Shown piece by piece: positions 8,629 to 15,632 of a stretch of 64,000 nt of DNA (position 1 is its first letter; every line of letters starts with the position of its first letter). The translations under genes were made by a program, and so were the position numbers. The notes under the pieces are model-generated. The model was not told the DNA's origin. It saw only the letters and a program-made list of their open reading frames with translations, and searched no databases. Source of the DNA: Scatosoma sp045576335 (GTDB lineage: Bacteria; Bacillota; Clostridia; Christensenellales; Borkfalkiaceae). Location of the stretch: assembly GCA_045576335.1 (NCBI GenBank), contig JAZNGH010000036.1, positions 7,470 through 71,469 on the forward strand. The letters run 5' to 3'.

Positions 8629-8887
8629 AAAAAAACCTTTATATTACGTAATAGTCCGTATTACATAATATAAAGGCGGTTTGGTTCGCTGTTCCACTTT
8701 ATTTCAGAAAACTCTAAAAAGTTTTCCCTCGTTAGCCGATAACGGCGGCAGCCGCGGGGGATTAGCCCGTCCATCACGGAAACGCACTTTCACCCCCTTT
8801 CCCACGCAACGCGCTTTCAGCCTACGGCACGTTTCTCTGTTTATGGTAAACCAAGGTTACTCTTTTTCCGCATCGGAATATTAAATT
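8629..8887 (-). promoter_or_regulatory. Cysteine T-box riboswitch (cysE-cysS leader)
   Basis: Read on the minus strand, Stem I begins with CGGAAA next to AAGAGTA and closes with TTTCCG. Just before closing, GAAAGTGCG offers the cysteine codon TGC as specifier. A Stem III hairpin (GAAAACT/AGTTTTC) follows. The antiterminator reads AAAG-[TGGAACA]-GCG...CGC-CTTT: the bulge UGGA would pair with U-CCA, and U is the discriminator base of tRNA-Cys. The competing terminator (8636-8676, followed by seven T) uses the CCTTT of the antiterminator, so the two folds exclude each other. Uncharged tRNA-Cys should turn the operon on. Confidence 0.88.
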
Positions 8888-8893
8888 TTTATC

Positions 8894-8922
8894 ATTATAA
8901 CACTTCTAAACGTAAAAATCAA
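8894..8922 (-). promoter_or_regulatory. Sigma-A-type promoter of the T-box transcript
   Basis: Minus strand TTGATT (8917-8922), 17-base spacer, TATAAT (8894-8899). The predicted start is near 8887, at the 5' edge of the T-box. Confidence 0.75.
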
Positions 8923-8928
8923 CTGTTT

Positions 8929-9555
8929 TTACGCCAAAAATAAGTTTTCGATTTTATATTCCGCGAGCGCGTCGTCAATCATAGGCCTATTAAAGACCTT
9001 CGTGCCTACCAGATACGCGATCACCACGTCCTTGGGCTGGGTATAATCCATTTCGTAGCCGTTGATTGCAAGCAGGTTTTTCATATCCTCCATAGGGATA
9101 TGGTTTGCGAGCGCAAACGAAAAAATCAAATTTTTGGTGGGCGCGTATTTACCCTTGTAAATCCCCGTCCAAATCTCTTTCTCTATCGCCAAGCCCTCGC
9201 CCGCGTTCGCTTCCGTAAGGTTGTATTTCTCCATCACCGCGCGCAACCATTTATGCGGCGCGTAACGGGAAAACACGTTCTTTATCCTGGTAAAAAAGCC
9301 AAGCGGCAAAAAGGAAAAGGAAAACGTTTTATCCGAAAGCTGGGCTTTGAGCGTTTTTAAGATAGAAGCCTTGTTTTCCTGCAAAGCAAGGCGCATAGTT
9401 TCGGGCGGGAGCGTATAGGCATACGTCCGACCGTCCGCGCGCACCTCCGAGGTTTGCATTTTCGGCATACGGTATTCGGGCAAAATACAAAGCTTGTCGT
9501 AATTTGCGTACGTTTCGCAAAAATATGCGTCTAAATCGTTGAGAAAATCCTGCAT
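8929..9555 (-). CDS. Hypothetical protein with XRE-like C-terminal domain
   Basis: A 208-residue cytosolic protein. The C-terminal ~90 residues (WTGIYKGKYAPTKNLIFSFA, then MEDMKNLLAINGYEMDY and a helix-rich end) resemble the lambda-repressor-like domains found at the ends of many clostridial multi-domain proteins, where a helix-turn-helix has lost obvious DNA-reading residues. The N-terminal half is unrecognised. The ATG at 9555 follows AAGGAA; the longer frame to 9615 has no SD. It stands alone between divergent deoR and the T-box promoter, so context gives no function. Confidence 0.6.
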   Translation of the reverse strand: MQDFLNDLDAYFCETYANYDKLCILPEYRMPKMQTSEVRADGRTYAYTLPPETMRLALQENKASILKTLKAQLSDKTFSFSFLPLGFFTRIKNVFSRYAPHKWLRAVMEKYNLTEANAGEGLAIEKEIWTGIYKGKYAPTKNLIFSFALANHIPMEDMKNLLAINGYEMDYTQPKDVVIAYLVGTKVFNRPMIDDALAEYKIENLFLA

Positions 9556-9799
9556 TTGCTTGTTCCTTACGTGTATCGTTGCGTTTATTATAGCACACCG
9601 CCGCGAAAAAGGCAAACGTTTTGCGTTCGTTGCGCTTTTCCCGTGCGTGATATCTTCGTGAAAGTCACATTTTTTTGGTACTTTTTCGCATTTTTACATT
9701 TTTTAAGTAAAGAAAGTGTAAAATTTTAACATTCGCCCCTTCATTCGCTTGCATTTTGGGGGCGTTTATGTTAAGATACAGAAAAAAGGAGGTACTTTT

Positions 9800-10558
9800 A
9801 TGAAAAGAGACCGTATCGGTGAAATTGCCGAGCTTATCGACAAGCGCGGAAAGATATCCTTGAAGCAGTTGGAGGAATATTTCCCCACCGTTTCGCAAAT
9901 GACCTTGCGAAGAGATTTGTTCCTACTCGAAGAAGAGGGCAAAATCATTCGCATCCGCGGCGGCGCAATGTCCGTCAAGGACGTACAAAAAACCTCCGGC
10001 GTATCGTATACCAAAAAGACGACGCTGCACACGGACGAGAAAATCCAAATTGCGCAAAAGGCGGCGAGCCTGATAGACGAGGGCGCGTCCATTTACCTCG
10101 ACGCCGGCTCGACCGCGCTCTATCTTGCCAAGGAAATGCCCGATATCGCCTGCAACGTATTCACCAACGGACTGGCGGTCGCGACCGAGCTTTCCAAGAA
10201 AAAGAACGTCGCCGTCAATCTCTTGGGCGGACCGCTCATTAAGGAAAACCTCTCCACCGCGTCCTCGCTTTCCTCTATGTATTTCACGGATAACAATTTC
10301 GAGCTTGCCATTATCTCCGCTTCGGCGTTCACGCCCGAAAACGGATTTTCGTGCGGTTCGCAAATGGAAGCCGACCTGTTCCGTATCATTCGTAAAAAAG
10401 CGAAGTTTACCTATATGATGCTGGACAGCTCCAAAATCGGTAAAATCAAGCCCTACACCTTTGCACGGGCGGAGGATATCAACGTACTTATCACCGACGA
10501 GGCGTTCCCCGCGGGCTTAAAGGAAAGCTTCAAGGCAATGAATATTGTCGTATTATAG
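9800..10558 (+). CDS. DeoR-family transcriptional regulator
   Basis: A 252-residue sugar-metabolism-type repressor. The N-terminal winged helix-turn-helix spans residues 1-58 (VSQMTLRRDLFLLEEEGKI is the recognition segment and RIRGGA the hinge). The C-terminal DeoR sensor domain (DEGASIYLDAGSTALYLA, NGLAVATEL) normally binds a phosphorylated sugar. The SD AAAGGAGG precedes the ATG at 9800. No sugar kinase or PTS gene is adjacent, so its target is unknown. Its end overlaps the convergent peptidase gene by six bases. Confidence 0.9.
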   Translation: MKRDRIGEIAELIDKRGKISLKQLEEYFPTVSQMTLRRDLFLLEEEGKIIRIRGGAMSVKDVQKTSGVSYTKKTTLHTDEKIQIAQKAASLIDEGASIYLDAGSTALYLAKEMPDIACNVFTNGLAVATELSKKKNVAVNLLGGPLIKENLSTASSLSSMYFTDNNFELAIISASAFTPENGFSCGSQMEADLFRIIRKKAKFTYMMLDSSKIGKIKPYTFARAEDINVLITDEAFPAGLKESFKAMNIVVL

Positions 10559-11737
10559 CGCGAATGCGGCAAGCGTCGCCGCGCCGATAGGTAAAACGCT
10601 TTCGTCAAAACGCGCCTTCGGGTGGTGCAAGGGGTATTCGTACCCCTTGTTTTTTTCGCCCGCGGCAAGCGCGAGCATCACCGACGGCACTTTATGCGTA
10701 ATATACGCAAAATCCTCGCTTCCCCCGCTCGCGTTTTTCACGCCGCCGCCCAAATCCGCCGCGGAAAGCACCTGCTTTTCGCCCAACACCTTGCGCAAAA
10801 TATCCAGCGTGAACGCAACCATACCCCCGTCGTTTTGCAAAGTCGGACAGCCGCCTAAAAATTTCGTTTGCGCTTTTGCGCGAAAAACCCGCGCCTGTGT
10901 TTGAGCGATTTCAACGAGCCGTTTCTTGATATACTCCCGAAGCCCCTCGTCCATTGCGCGAAGCGTACCGCAAAGCTCGGCGCGGTCGGGAATGGCGTTC
11001 CCCGCAACGCCCGCCTGCATTTTGCCGACGGTGAGAACGGCAGGGATATTCGTCGGCAATTCCCGCGCGGGAAGCTCCTGCAACGCAAGCAAAATATGCG
11101 CCGCCGCGGTGAGCGCGTCCACGCCGTTTTGCGGCGTGGAGCCGTGGCAGGCCTTGCCGTTTACCGAGATTTCAAAATAATCCGCGGCGGGCGCGCCTAC
11201 GCCTGCCGTCGGCACGACGAGCGTACCCGCTTTGAGCGGGATATCCGTCAGTACGTGCAGCATTGCCGCTTTTTCCACGCAGTCAAGCGCGCCGTTTTCC
11301 ATTGCTTCTTTCGCGCCTTCAAGGATTTCCTCGGCGGACTGAAAAAGCAGTCTTACAGGACGTTTTAGCTCCGTTTGGCGCGCTTTGAGTAAGCTTGCCG
11401 CACCCAACAGCATTGCGGCGTGCATATCGTGTCCGCAAGCGTGCATATTCCCCGTTTTACAGGCAAACGGCTCTCCCGAATTTTCCTTAATCGGCAATGC
11501 GTCCATATCCGCGCGAAGCAATATCGCGCCGTTGTTTTTGGAAAAATCCCCGATTTCCGCAATCACGCCCGCTTTGCCGCAGGGCTTGACTTGATACCCT
11601 GCTTTTTGCAAGCGTTCCGTGACGTACCGCACCGTGTGTTCGAGCGCGAAGCCCACCTCGGCGTGCGCGTGTAAAAACCGTCTATCGGTAACCAATTGCT
11701 TTTGCATTGCCTTAGCTGCTTTGAAAATTCCGTTCAT
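10553..11737 (-). CDS. M20-family metallopeptidase / amidohydrolase
   Basis: A 394-residue zinc hydrolase of the M20D (IAA-amino acid hydrolase, hippurate hydrolase, N-acyl amino acid deacylase) type. Metal and catalytic motifs are in place: ADMDALPI near residue 77, HACGHDMHAA near 98-107, FQSAEEILEGA, a dimerisation lid with ACHGSTPQNGVDA, and the C-terminal SGGSEDFAY. Substrates are probably N-acylated or amide-linked amino acids in the cytosol. The exact substrate cannot be read. Its SD lies in a strong hairpin (separate entry). Confidence 0.9.
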   Translation of the reverse strand: MNGIFKAAKAMQKQLVTDRRFLHAHAEVGFALEHTVRYVTERLQKAGYQVKPCGKAGVIAEIGDFSKNNGAILLRADMDALPIKENSGEPFACKTGNMHACGHDMHAAMLLGAASLLKARQTELKRPVRLLFQSAEEILEGAKEAMENGALDCVEKAAMLHVLTDIPLKAGTLVVPTAGVGAPAADYFEISVNGKACHGSTPQNGVDALTAAAHILLALQELPARELPTNIPAVLTVGKMQAGVAGNAIPDRAELCGTLRAMDEGLREYIKKRLVEIAQTQARVFRAKAQTKFLGGCPTLQNDGGMVAFTLDILRKVLGEKQVLSAADLGGGVKNASGGSEDFAYITHKVPSVMLALAAGEKNKGYEYPLHHPKARFDESVLPIGAATLAAFAL

Positions 11738-11740
11738 ACA

Positions 11741-11776
11741 AAACCCCCTTTTTAGCTTGCGCCAAAAAGGGGGTTT
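11741..11776 (-). terminator. Hairpin ending the DUF4838 transcript and holding the M20 gene SD
   Basis: AAACCCCCTTTTT (11741-11753) pairs perfectly with 11764-11776. On the minus strand the 3' arm AAAAAGGGGGTTT is followed almost at once by the M20 ATG (11737), so the SD AAGGGGG is inside the stem. The T-run is only four, so it may be a weak terminator or an RBS-occluding structure. Confidence 0.55.
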
Positions 11777-11785
11777 ATAACCGTT

Positions 11786-13182
11786 TTATCCTTTGCGGAT
11801 TTTCGCGCGTTTTTTAACCACGATTTCCATAGAATTTCCGTCCTTGCCCGCGCGAAGATACTCTTTCGTGAATACCTTTGCCGCCTGCATAATATCGTAA
11901 TCGGAATCCAAGAACACACACCAACCCTTTACGTCGGCGAAGTACTCGTAACCGCTGATATCCAAGCCCGACTTATAAAATTCTTTGGTCATTGCGTTTT
12001 TACCGACCATAATGCCGCGCTCCCAGTACGCGGGATAGATTTCGTTATCCTTTTCAATCGGCACTTTCACGCCCGTATGCGAGCGTATAAACGCTTGGAT
12101 ATACTCCGCCGCCGCAAGCTCTTTCTCCGTCGGCGTTTGACCCGTGATAATCTTATACTTGGTTTCGCCTTGCGTGATAAAATCGATAAAAATCGGCACG
12201 ACCTCGCCCTGCTTTTCCACGCCGATTGCTTCGGCGAGCCGATAGAATTTTTCCTCGTAAGCGACGCTTTCGCCGCCGAAATAATATTCCGCGTTTTTAA
12301 CGATCATACGCACGGGCGTAATCAGCACCGTCTGCAAACGCTTGATATATATTTCCTTTTCCGCTTGCGCAAGCGACGAATCGCGCACCCGTTCGATTGC
12401 GTTATCCAACAACGCCTCCGCTTCCTGCAAAAACGCAAGCGGATAACCGCTCGGATCGAAAAAGCTCTTGTCTTCGCCCAAAACCAAATGAAAGCCGTTG
12501 TCAATGCGTTCGGCAAAAAATCTTTCCATTTTATCAATGAACGCAAGCACGTTTTCCGCACCCAAGCCAAAATAAATGCGCACGTATTCTTTCACCAGCT
12601 CCTGCACGTCTAAATCGGTGTTCCAAAACAGCTTGGAGCAGACGTACGATTTGATTTCGTCCTGCCATACCGTACCGATATTGTACGCGCCCTGCTTCAT
12701 AATATAGCTCATTCCGATTTTTTCGCAAAGCTTGATATCCCTTTGCAGGTGGGACGCGTTGGCAAAATACCAAAAATAATCGAAAAAGCAACAATTATAA
12801 TCCCAAAGCATTATATTGTTCGTCAAAGCCGACCAGCCCGCAAGCTGTCTTTTCACGCATTCCGTTTGCCGTTCGTCGTCCAAGCCGTAGGTGTAATCGG
12901 CTTCGTCCAACGGCGCGTAACGGATATGCAACGCCTTATCGGGCACGACCTTTGGCGAAATGGGCTTCCCATCCTTTACGGGCGGCTCTACCGTGGCGTT
13001 GTAGGCAAAGGTGACGAGTTGTTTATCAAACGTCTTACCCCGCGCCGCCAAACGCTCGCGCGTTTTTTGAGCACGTTGTTCATAAACACCATCATAATCC
13101 CCGAATCGCCGTATGCAGCCCTCGCCTTTTCGCATTTGGGGCAATGACAGCGCGCGTCGAAATTATACACTCTGCCAAACAT
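11786..13182 (-). pseudogene. DUF4838 protein, split by a frameshift
   Basis: The frame starting at 13182 reads MFGRVYNFDARCHCPKCEKA... to MVFMNNVLKK, and the frame ending at 11786 continues from TRERLAARGKTFDKQLVTFA. The join is a run of six A on the minus strand (13063-13068), where one base more or less restores a single ~465-residue protein. CxCxxC, VTFAYN...EPP, NIMLWDYNCCFFDY and KLFWNTDLDVQELV match DUF4838, a family near carbohydrate-degrading genes with a glycosidase-like core. The C-terminal ~110 residues resemble the GH20b-type accessory domain. The N-terminal part usual in the family is missing. It could be a sequencing error, a decayed gene or slippage. Confidence 0.65.
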
Positions 13183-13230
13183 AAAATATTTAGGTACCTC
13201 CTTTTGAAATATTGCTTGATTGGCTAAATT

Positions 13231-13259
13231 ATTATACCATAATTATATTGTTTCGTCAA
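13231..13259 (-). promoter_or_regulatory. Sigma-A-type promoter of the DUF4838 gene
   Basis: Minus strand TTGACG (13254-13259), 17-base spacer, TATAAT (13231-13236). AAAAGGAGG follows, but 14 bases from the ATG at 13182, which is unusually far. Confidence 0.75.
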
Positions 13260-13290
13260 TTTTTTTAATCTAAACGCATAAAAATCAATT

Positions 13291-14679
13291 CTAACAATTC
13301 ATATCTGCGTACGCAATGAGAATCACGCAACCCAAATTTTTCGCCAGCTCTTCGCACGCTTTTGTAAAGCCCGTTTTGGCGAATACGTAGTAGTGTTTAT
13401 TTTTATGGGGGAATAATTCGCTTCGTTCGATTAGTTTTTCCAAAACGTTCACGTCAACTTTCTCGTTTGTCCATTTGCACTCTGCAAACAGGGCGGTATT
13501 TTTATCCGCAATACCGACAATATCGATTTCTTCCTGTCTTCGCGTTTTGGGATTTGCACCCCACCAACGACCAAGCTCGGTAAAGTTTATCGTGCATTTT
13601 TCGTTGAGCAGTAGTTTCCACAAATACTGCTTACAAATATCCTCGAAAATCGCCCCCATATAGTTCGATAACTGCGGTTCGATTCGTTTATACGCTAAAT
13701 CGGATGCACCACGCGCGATAATCGACGTGTTTTCAGGAACGAAACGATACCAAAAACGGAACATATTATCCTCAATGGAATAGATCGTCTTACGCGCGGA
13801 ATCGTCGCCGTAGGGCGTTTCTTTTTTTACAATGCCGAGCGCAATCAAATTTTTAATATACGTCGCGCAAACGCTGGTATCTTCTCCGACTTTACTTGAA
13901 ATTTCAGACATTTTCGACGAACCCGTAGCGATTGCTGTAATAATAGCGTTATAAATTGCAGGCTCGCGCACTTCTTGTTTTAACAAATTATTCGGTTCTT
14001 CATAAATAGACGACGTCGGATTGAGATAAGTATTTTTGACGTTTTCTTCAATCGAAAGATTATCGTTAATTTGTAAAAGATATTGTGGCGTACCGCCCAT
14101 AATACCGTAAGCCAATGCTTGATCTTCTTTGGAAAGTTTTTTGAAATATTCGCAAGCTTCAAGGAAGTCGAAAGGTTGGATCTTAAATTGCGCCGTTCTT
14201 CTACCGTAGAGAGGAGCTTTATACGCAAGCACGTGGTCTTCCATATACGACATTGACGAACCACAGAGAATCAAGAAAAGTTTGGAATTATCTTTGTACT
14301 TGTCTATTAGGAGTTGTAACGTCGAAGCAAGGCTTTTCGATGCGCGCGCAACGTAAGGATACTCGTCGATAACGAGTATAATTCTTTTTTGCGTTGCAAT
14401 CTCGAATACGTATTCCAGCGCCGACTGAAAAGAGCCGAACGTGGTGTCGGCATTGATACCCGAAGCGTACTCTAAAATGCACTTGCTAAAATTTTCAAGA
14501 TTTTGCTTTGCGTTCGTTTCCACGCCCGTAAAACAAATTGCAGGCTTATCTTTAATAAATTCGTTGATAAGCGCTGTTTTTCCTACACGACGGCGACCGT
14601 ATATTACGGCGAATTCAAATTTATCCGATTTGTATAATTTGTTGAGATTGGAAAGCTCGCGCTCTCTGCCTATAAACAT
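13291..14679 (-). CDS. Archaeal-type AAA ATPase with DUF234 nuclease-like domain
   Basis: A 462-residue protein. FIGRERELSNL at the start, Walker A GRRRVGKTAL near residues 28-37 and Walker B IILVIDEYPY near 120 define the ATPase_2 (STAND-like) domain. A winged helix follows, and the C-terminal DUF234 domain has the ALFAECKW...VLEKL pattern of PD-(D/E)XK folds. Family function is poorly known; mobile-element or defence roles have been suggested. The ATG at 14679 has AAGGAG. It stands alone and is more AT-rich than the flanking housekeeping genes, which suggests acquisition. Confidence 0.85.
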   Translation of the reverse strand: MFIGRERELSNLNKLYKSDKFEFAVIYGRRRVGKTALINEFIKDKPAICFTGVETNAKQNLENFSKCILEYASGINADTTFGSFQSALEYVFEIATQKRIILVIDEYPYVARASKSLASTLQLLIDKYKDNSKLFLILCGSSMSYMEDHVLAYKAPLYGRRTAQFKIQPFDFLEACEYFKKLSKEDQALAYGIMGGTPQYLLQINDNLSIEENVKNTYLNPTSSIYEEPNNLLKQEVREPAIYNAIITAIATGSSKMSEISSKVGEDTSVCATYIKNLIALGIVKKETPYGDDSARKTIYSIEDNMFRFWYRFVPENTSIIARGASDLAYKRIEPQLSNYMGAIFEDICKQYLWKLLLNEKCTINFTELGRWWGANPKTRRQEEIDIVGIADKNTALFAECKWTNEKVDVNVLEKLIERSELFPHKNKHYYVFAKTGFTKACEELAKNLGCVILIAYADMNC

Positions 14680-14817
14680 AATCAATTCTCCTTTTAGTGG
14701 ATTACGATTTACTATATTATAAACCATATATTTGTATTTGTCAAGAACTTTTTTACGATTTAGTAAATTATGTTTGACTAAATTGCAATAATCTTGGTTT
14801 TTATTTCACTTAATTTT

Positions 14818-14846
14818 AGCGTTTGGACAGGCATTGTCTAAACGCT
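14818..14846. terminator. Perfect hairpin at the left edge of the accessory region
   Basis: AGCGTTTGGACA (14818-14829) pairs with TGTCTAAACGCT (14835-14846) over 12 bp, with one G-T pair and a five-base loop, followed by TTTTATTATAATTTT on the plus strand. It could terminate plus-strand transcription or be the first unit of the hairpin series that follows. Confidence 0.5.
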
Positions 14847-14878
14847 TTTATTATAATTTTCTTTGCTAAATTTTTATA

Positions 14879-15096
14879 ACCTGAAAATAGGTTGCAAGTT
14901 GAAAGATTATAATACTACAAATATTTTTTCAAATGGACAATTAGGCTGGCCATTTTATCGTTATACTACAAAAAACTTTTTCGTTTGTGCAATTAGGTTG
15001 CACAAATCAATGATAAACTTTTTATAATAGGCAATTAGGTTGCCTCAATAGCAATTATAATAAAAATCCTTAAATGGGACATTAGGTGTCCTATTT
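14879..15096 (+). repeat. Series of hairpins sharing an ATTAGG-type loop
   Basis: Stems and loops: 14879-14894 AACCT/AGGTT; 14931-14955 AAATGGACA-ATTAGGC-TGGCCATTT (one mismatch); 14984-15006 TTTGTGCA-ATTAGGT-TGCACAAA; 15029-15045 AGGCA-ATTAGGT-TGCCT; 15072-15096 a 10-bp stem around TTAGG. Stem sequences differ while the last four loops are nearly constant, and each is preceded by a TATAAT/TATACT-like box about 20-45 bases upstream. This is what a conserved RNA (or single-stranded DNA) loop with compensating stems looks like. I do not recognise the family. Confidence 0.6.
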
Positions 15097-15187
15097 CAAA
15101 TTATAATACTGCCCAAGTTTTTAGATTGAGACGTAACCCGTTGATGTCTCAAACTCTATATAATACCATTTACGGAGGTGATGAACT

Positions 15188-15211
15188 ATGATTGTAATTT
15201 TGTCGTTCTAA
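15188..15211 (+). CDS. Seven-codon ORF with an ideal SD (possible leader peptide)
   Basis: The SD GGAGGTGAT (15174-15182) is nearly a full complement of the 16S rRNA end, and the ATG at 15188 has the right spacing. It encodes MIVILSF. A second ATG at 15181 in another frame would give a 15-residue peptide (MNYDCNFVVLMDVKR) but lies too close to the SD. Such a perfect SD on a minimal ORF ahead of structured RNA suggests a regulatory leader or a small hydrophobic peptide. No homologue is known to me. Confidence 0.35.
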   Translation: MIVILSF

Positions 15212-15231
15212 TGGACGTAAAACGTTAGAAA

Positions 15232-15331
15232 ATGCCCCCTGCAAGGGCGAACGGGATACATAAGCATCGCGTTGTATCTTAGTGAGATATGGATATATTC
15301 AAATCCAATACCCCCACCCGTGTATGCGATG
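15232..15331 (+). ncRNA. Candidate pseudoknotted structured RNA
   Basis: Base pairing visible on the plus strand: GCCC/GGGC (15234-15248); a closing helix ACGGG (15251-15255) with CCCGT (15317-15321); inside it ATACA (15256-15260) with TGTAT (15273-15277) and GGAT (15291-15294) with ATCC (15303-15306). The loop CATCGC at 15265-15270 is complementary to GCGATG at 15326-15331, just outside the closing helix, which would make a pseudoknot. There is no coding potential. Class unknown; found by eye only. Confidence 0.35.
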
Positions 15332-15337
15332 AAATAA

Positions 15338-15612
15338 AAGCTTGACAAGAATTGAACCGCAACAAGCTTGAAAAGCGTCTTTTTTGCTCTTTCCGTCGTG
15401 CGTCCGCTTGATATATGTTCAATATGTCTGCGCGTCCGCCCAACATAAAACCGCTAAAAAATACGTCTTTTCAAGTGCGGAGCAGTTTTAACGAGCAAAA
15501 AAGAAGTTAAGACAAGAAAACCGAACGCAATTATACCTAAGTATTATAAGTGAGGTTGACGTAGTATTAACAATTTTTTGCCGTTAAAACCTCGTTCGGC
15601 TCAGTTCTTGTC
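15338..15612 (+). other. Inverted-repeat region before the relaxase (oriT / regulatory candidate)
   Basis: Four inverted repeats: AAGCTTG 15338-15344 / CAAGCTT 15363-15369; CTTGAAAAG 15367-15375 / CTTTTCAAG 15467-15475; CTTTTTTGCTC 15379-15389 / GAGCAAAAAAG 15493-15503; GACAAGAA+CCGAACG 15511-15527 / CGTTCGG+TTCTTGTC 15593-15612. The second and third pairs cross each other, so they cannot both form in a simple fold. The last one ends six bases before the relaxase SD. MobV elements carry oriT just upstream of mob, so this is the likely oriT region, but the pMV158-type nick sequence is not present. Confidence 0.45.
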
Positions 15613-15632
15613 ATGCTAAGGAGGAAAACATT

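Noticed and set aside
14879..15096. CRISPR array or iteron origin
   Set aside because: Units are not identical direct repeats; stems vary while loops are fixed, and no replication initiator gene is adjacent.
14879..15211. Type III toxin-antitoxin RNA repeats
   Set aside because: No ToxN-like endoribonuclease gene follows the repeats.
15345..15362. GAATTGAACC as left attachment site of the integrative element
   Set aside because: Only ten bases match the tRNA side cleanly and they are generic T-arm sequence; kept as a hint, not annotated.
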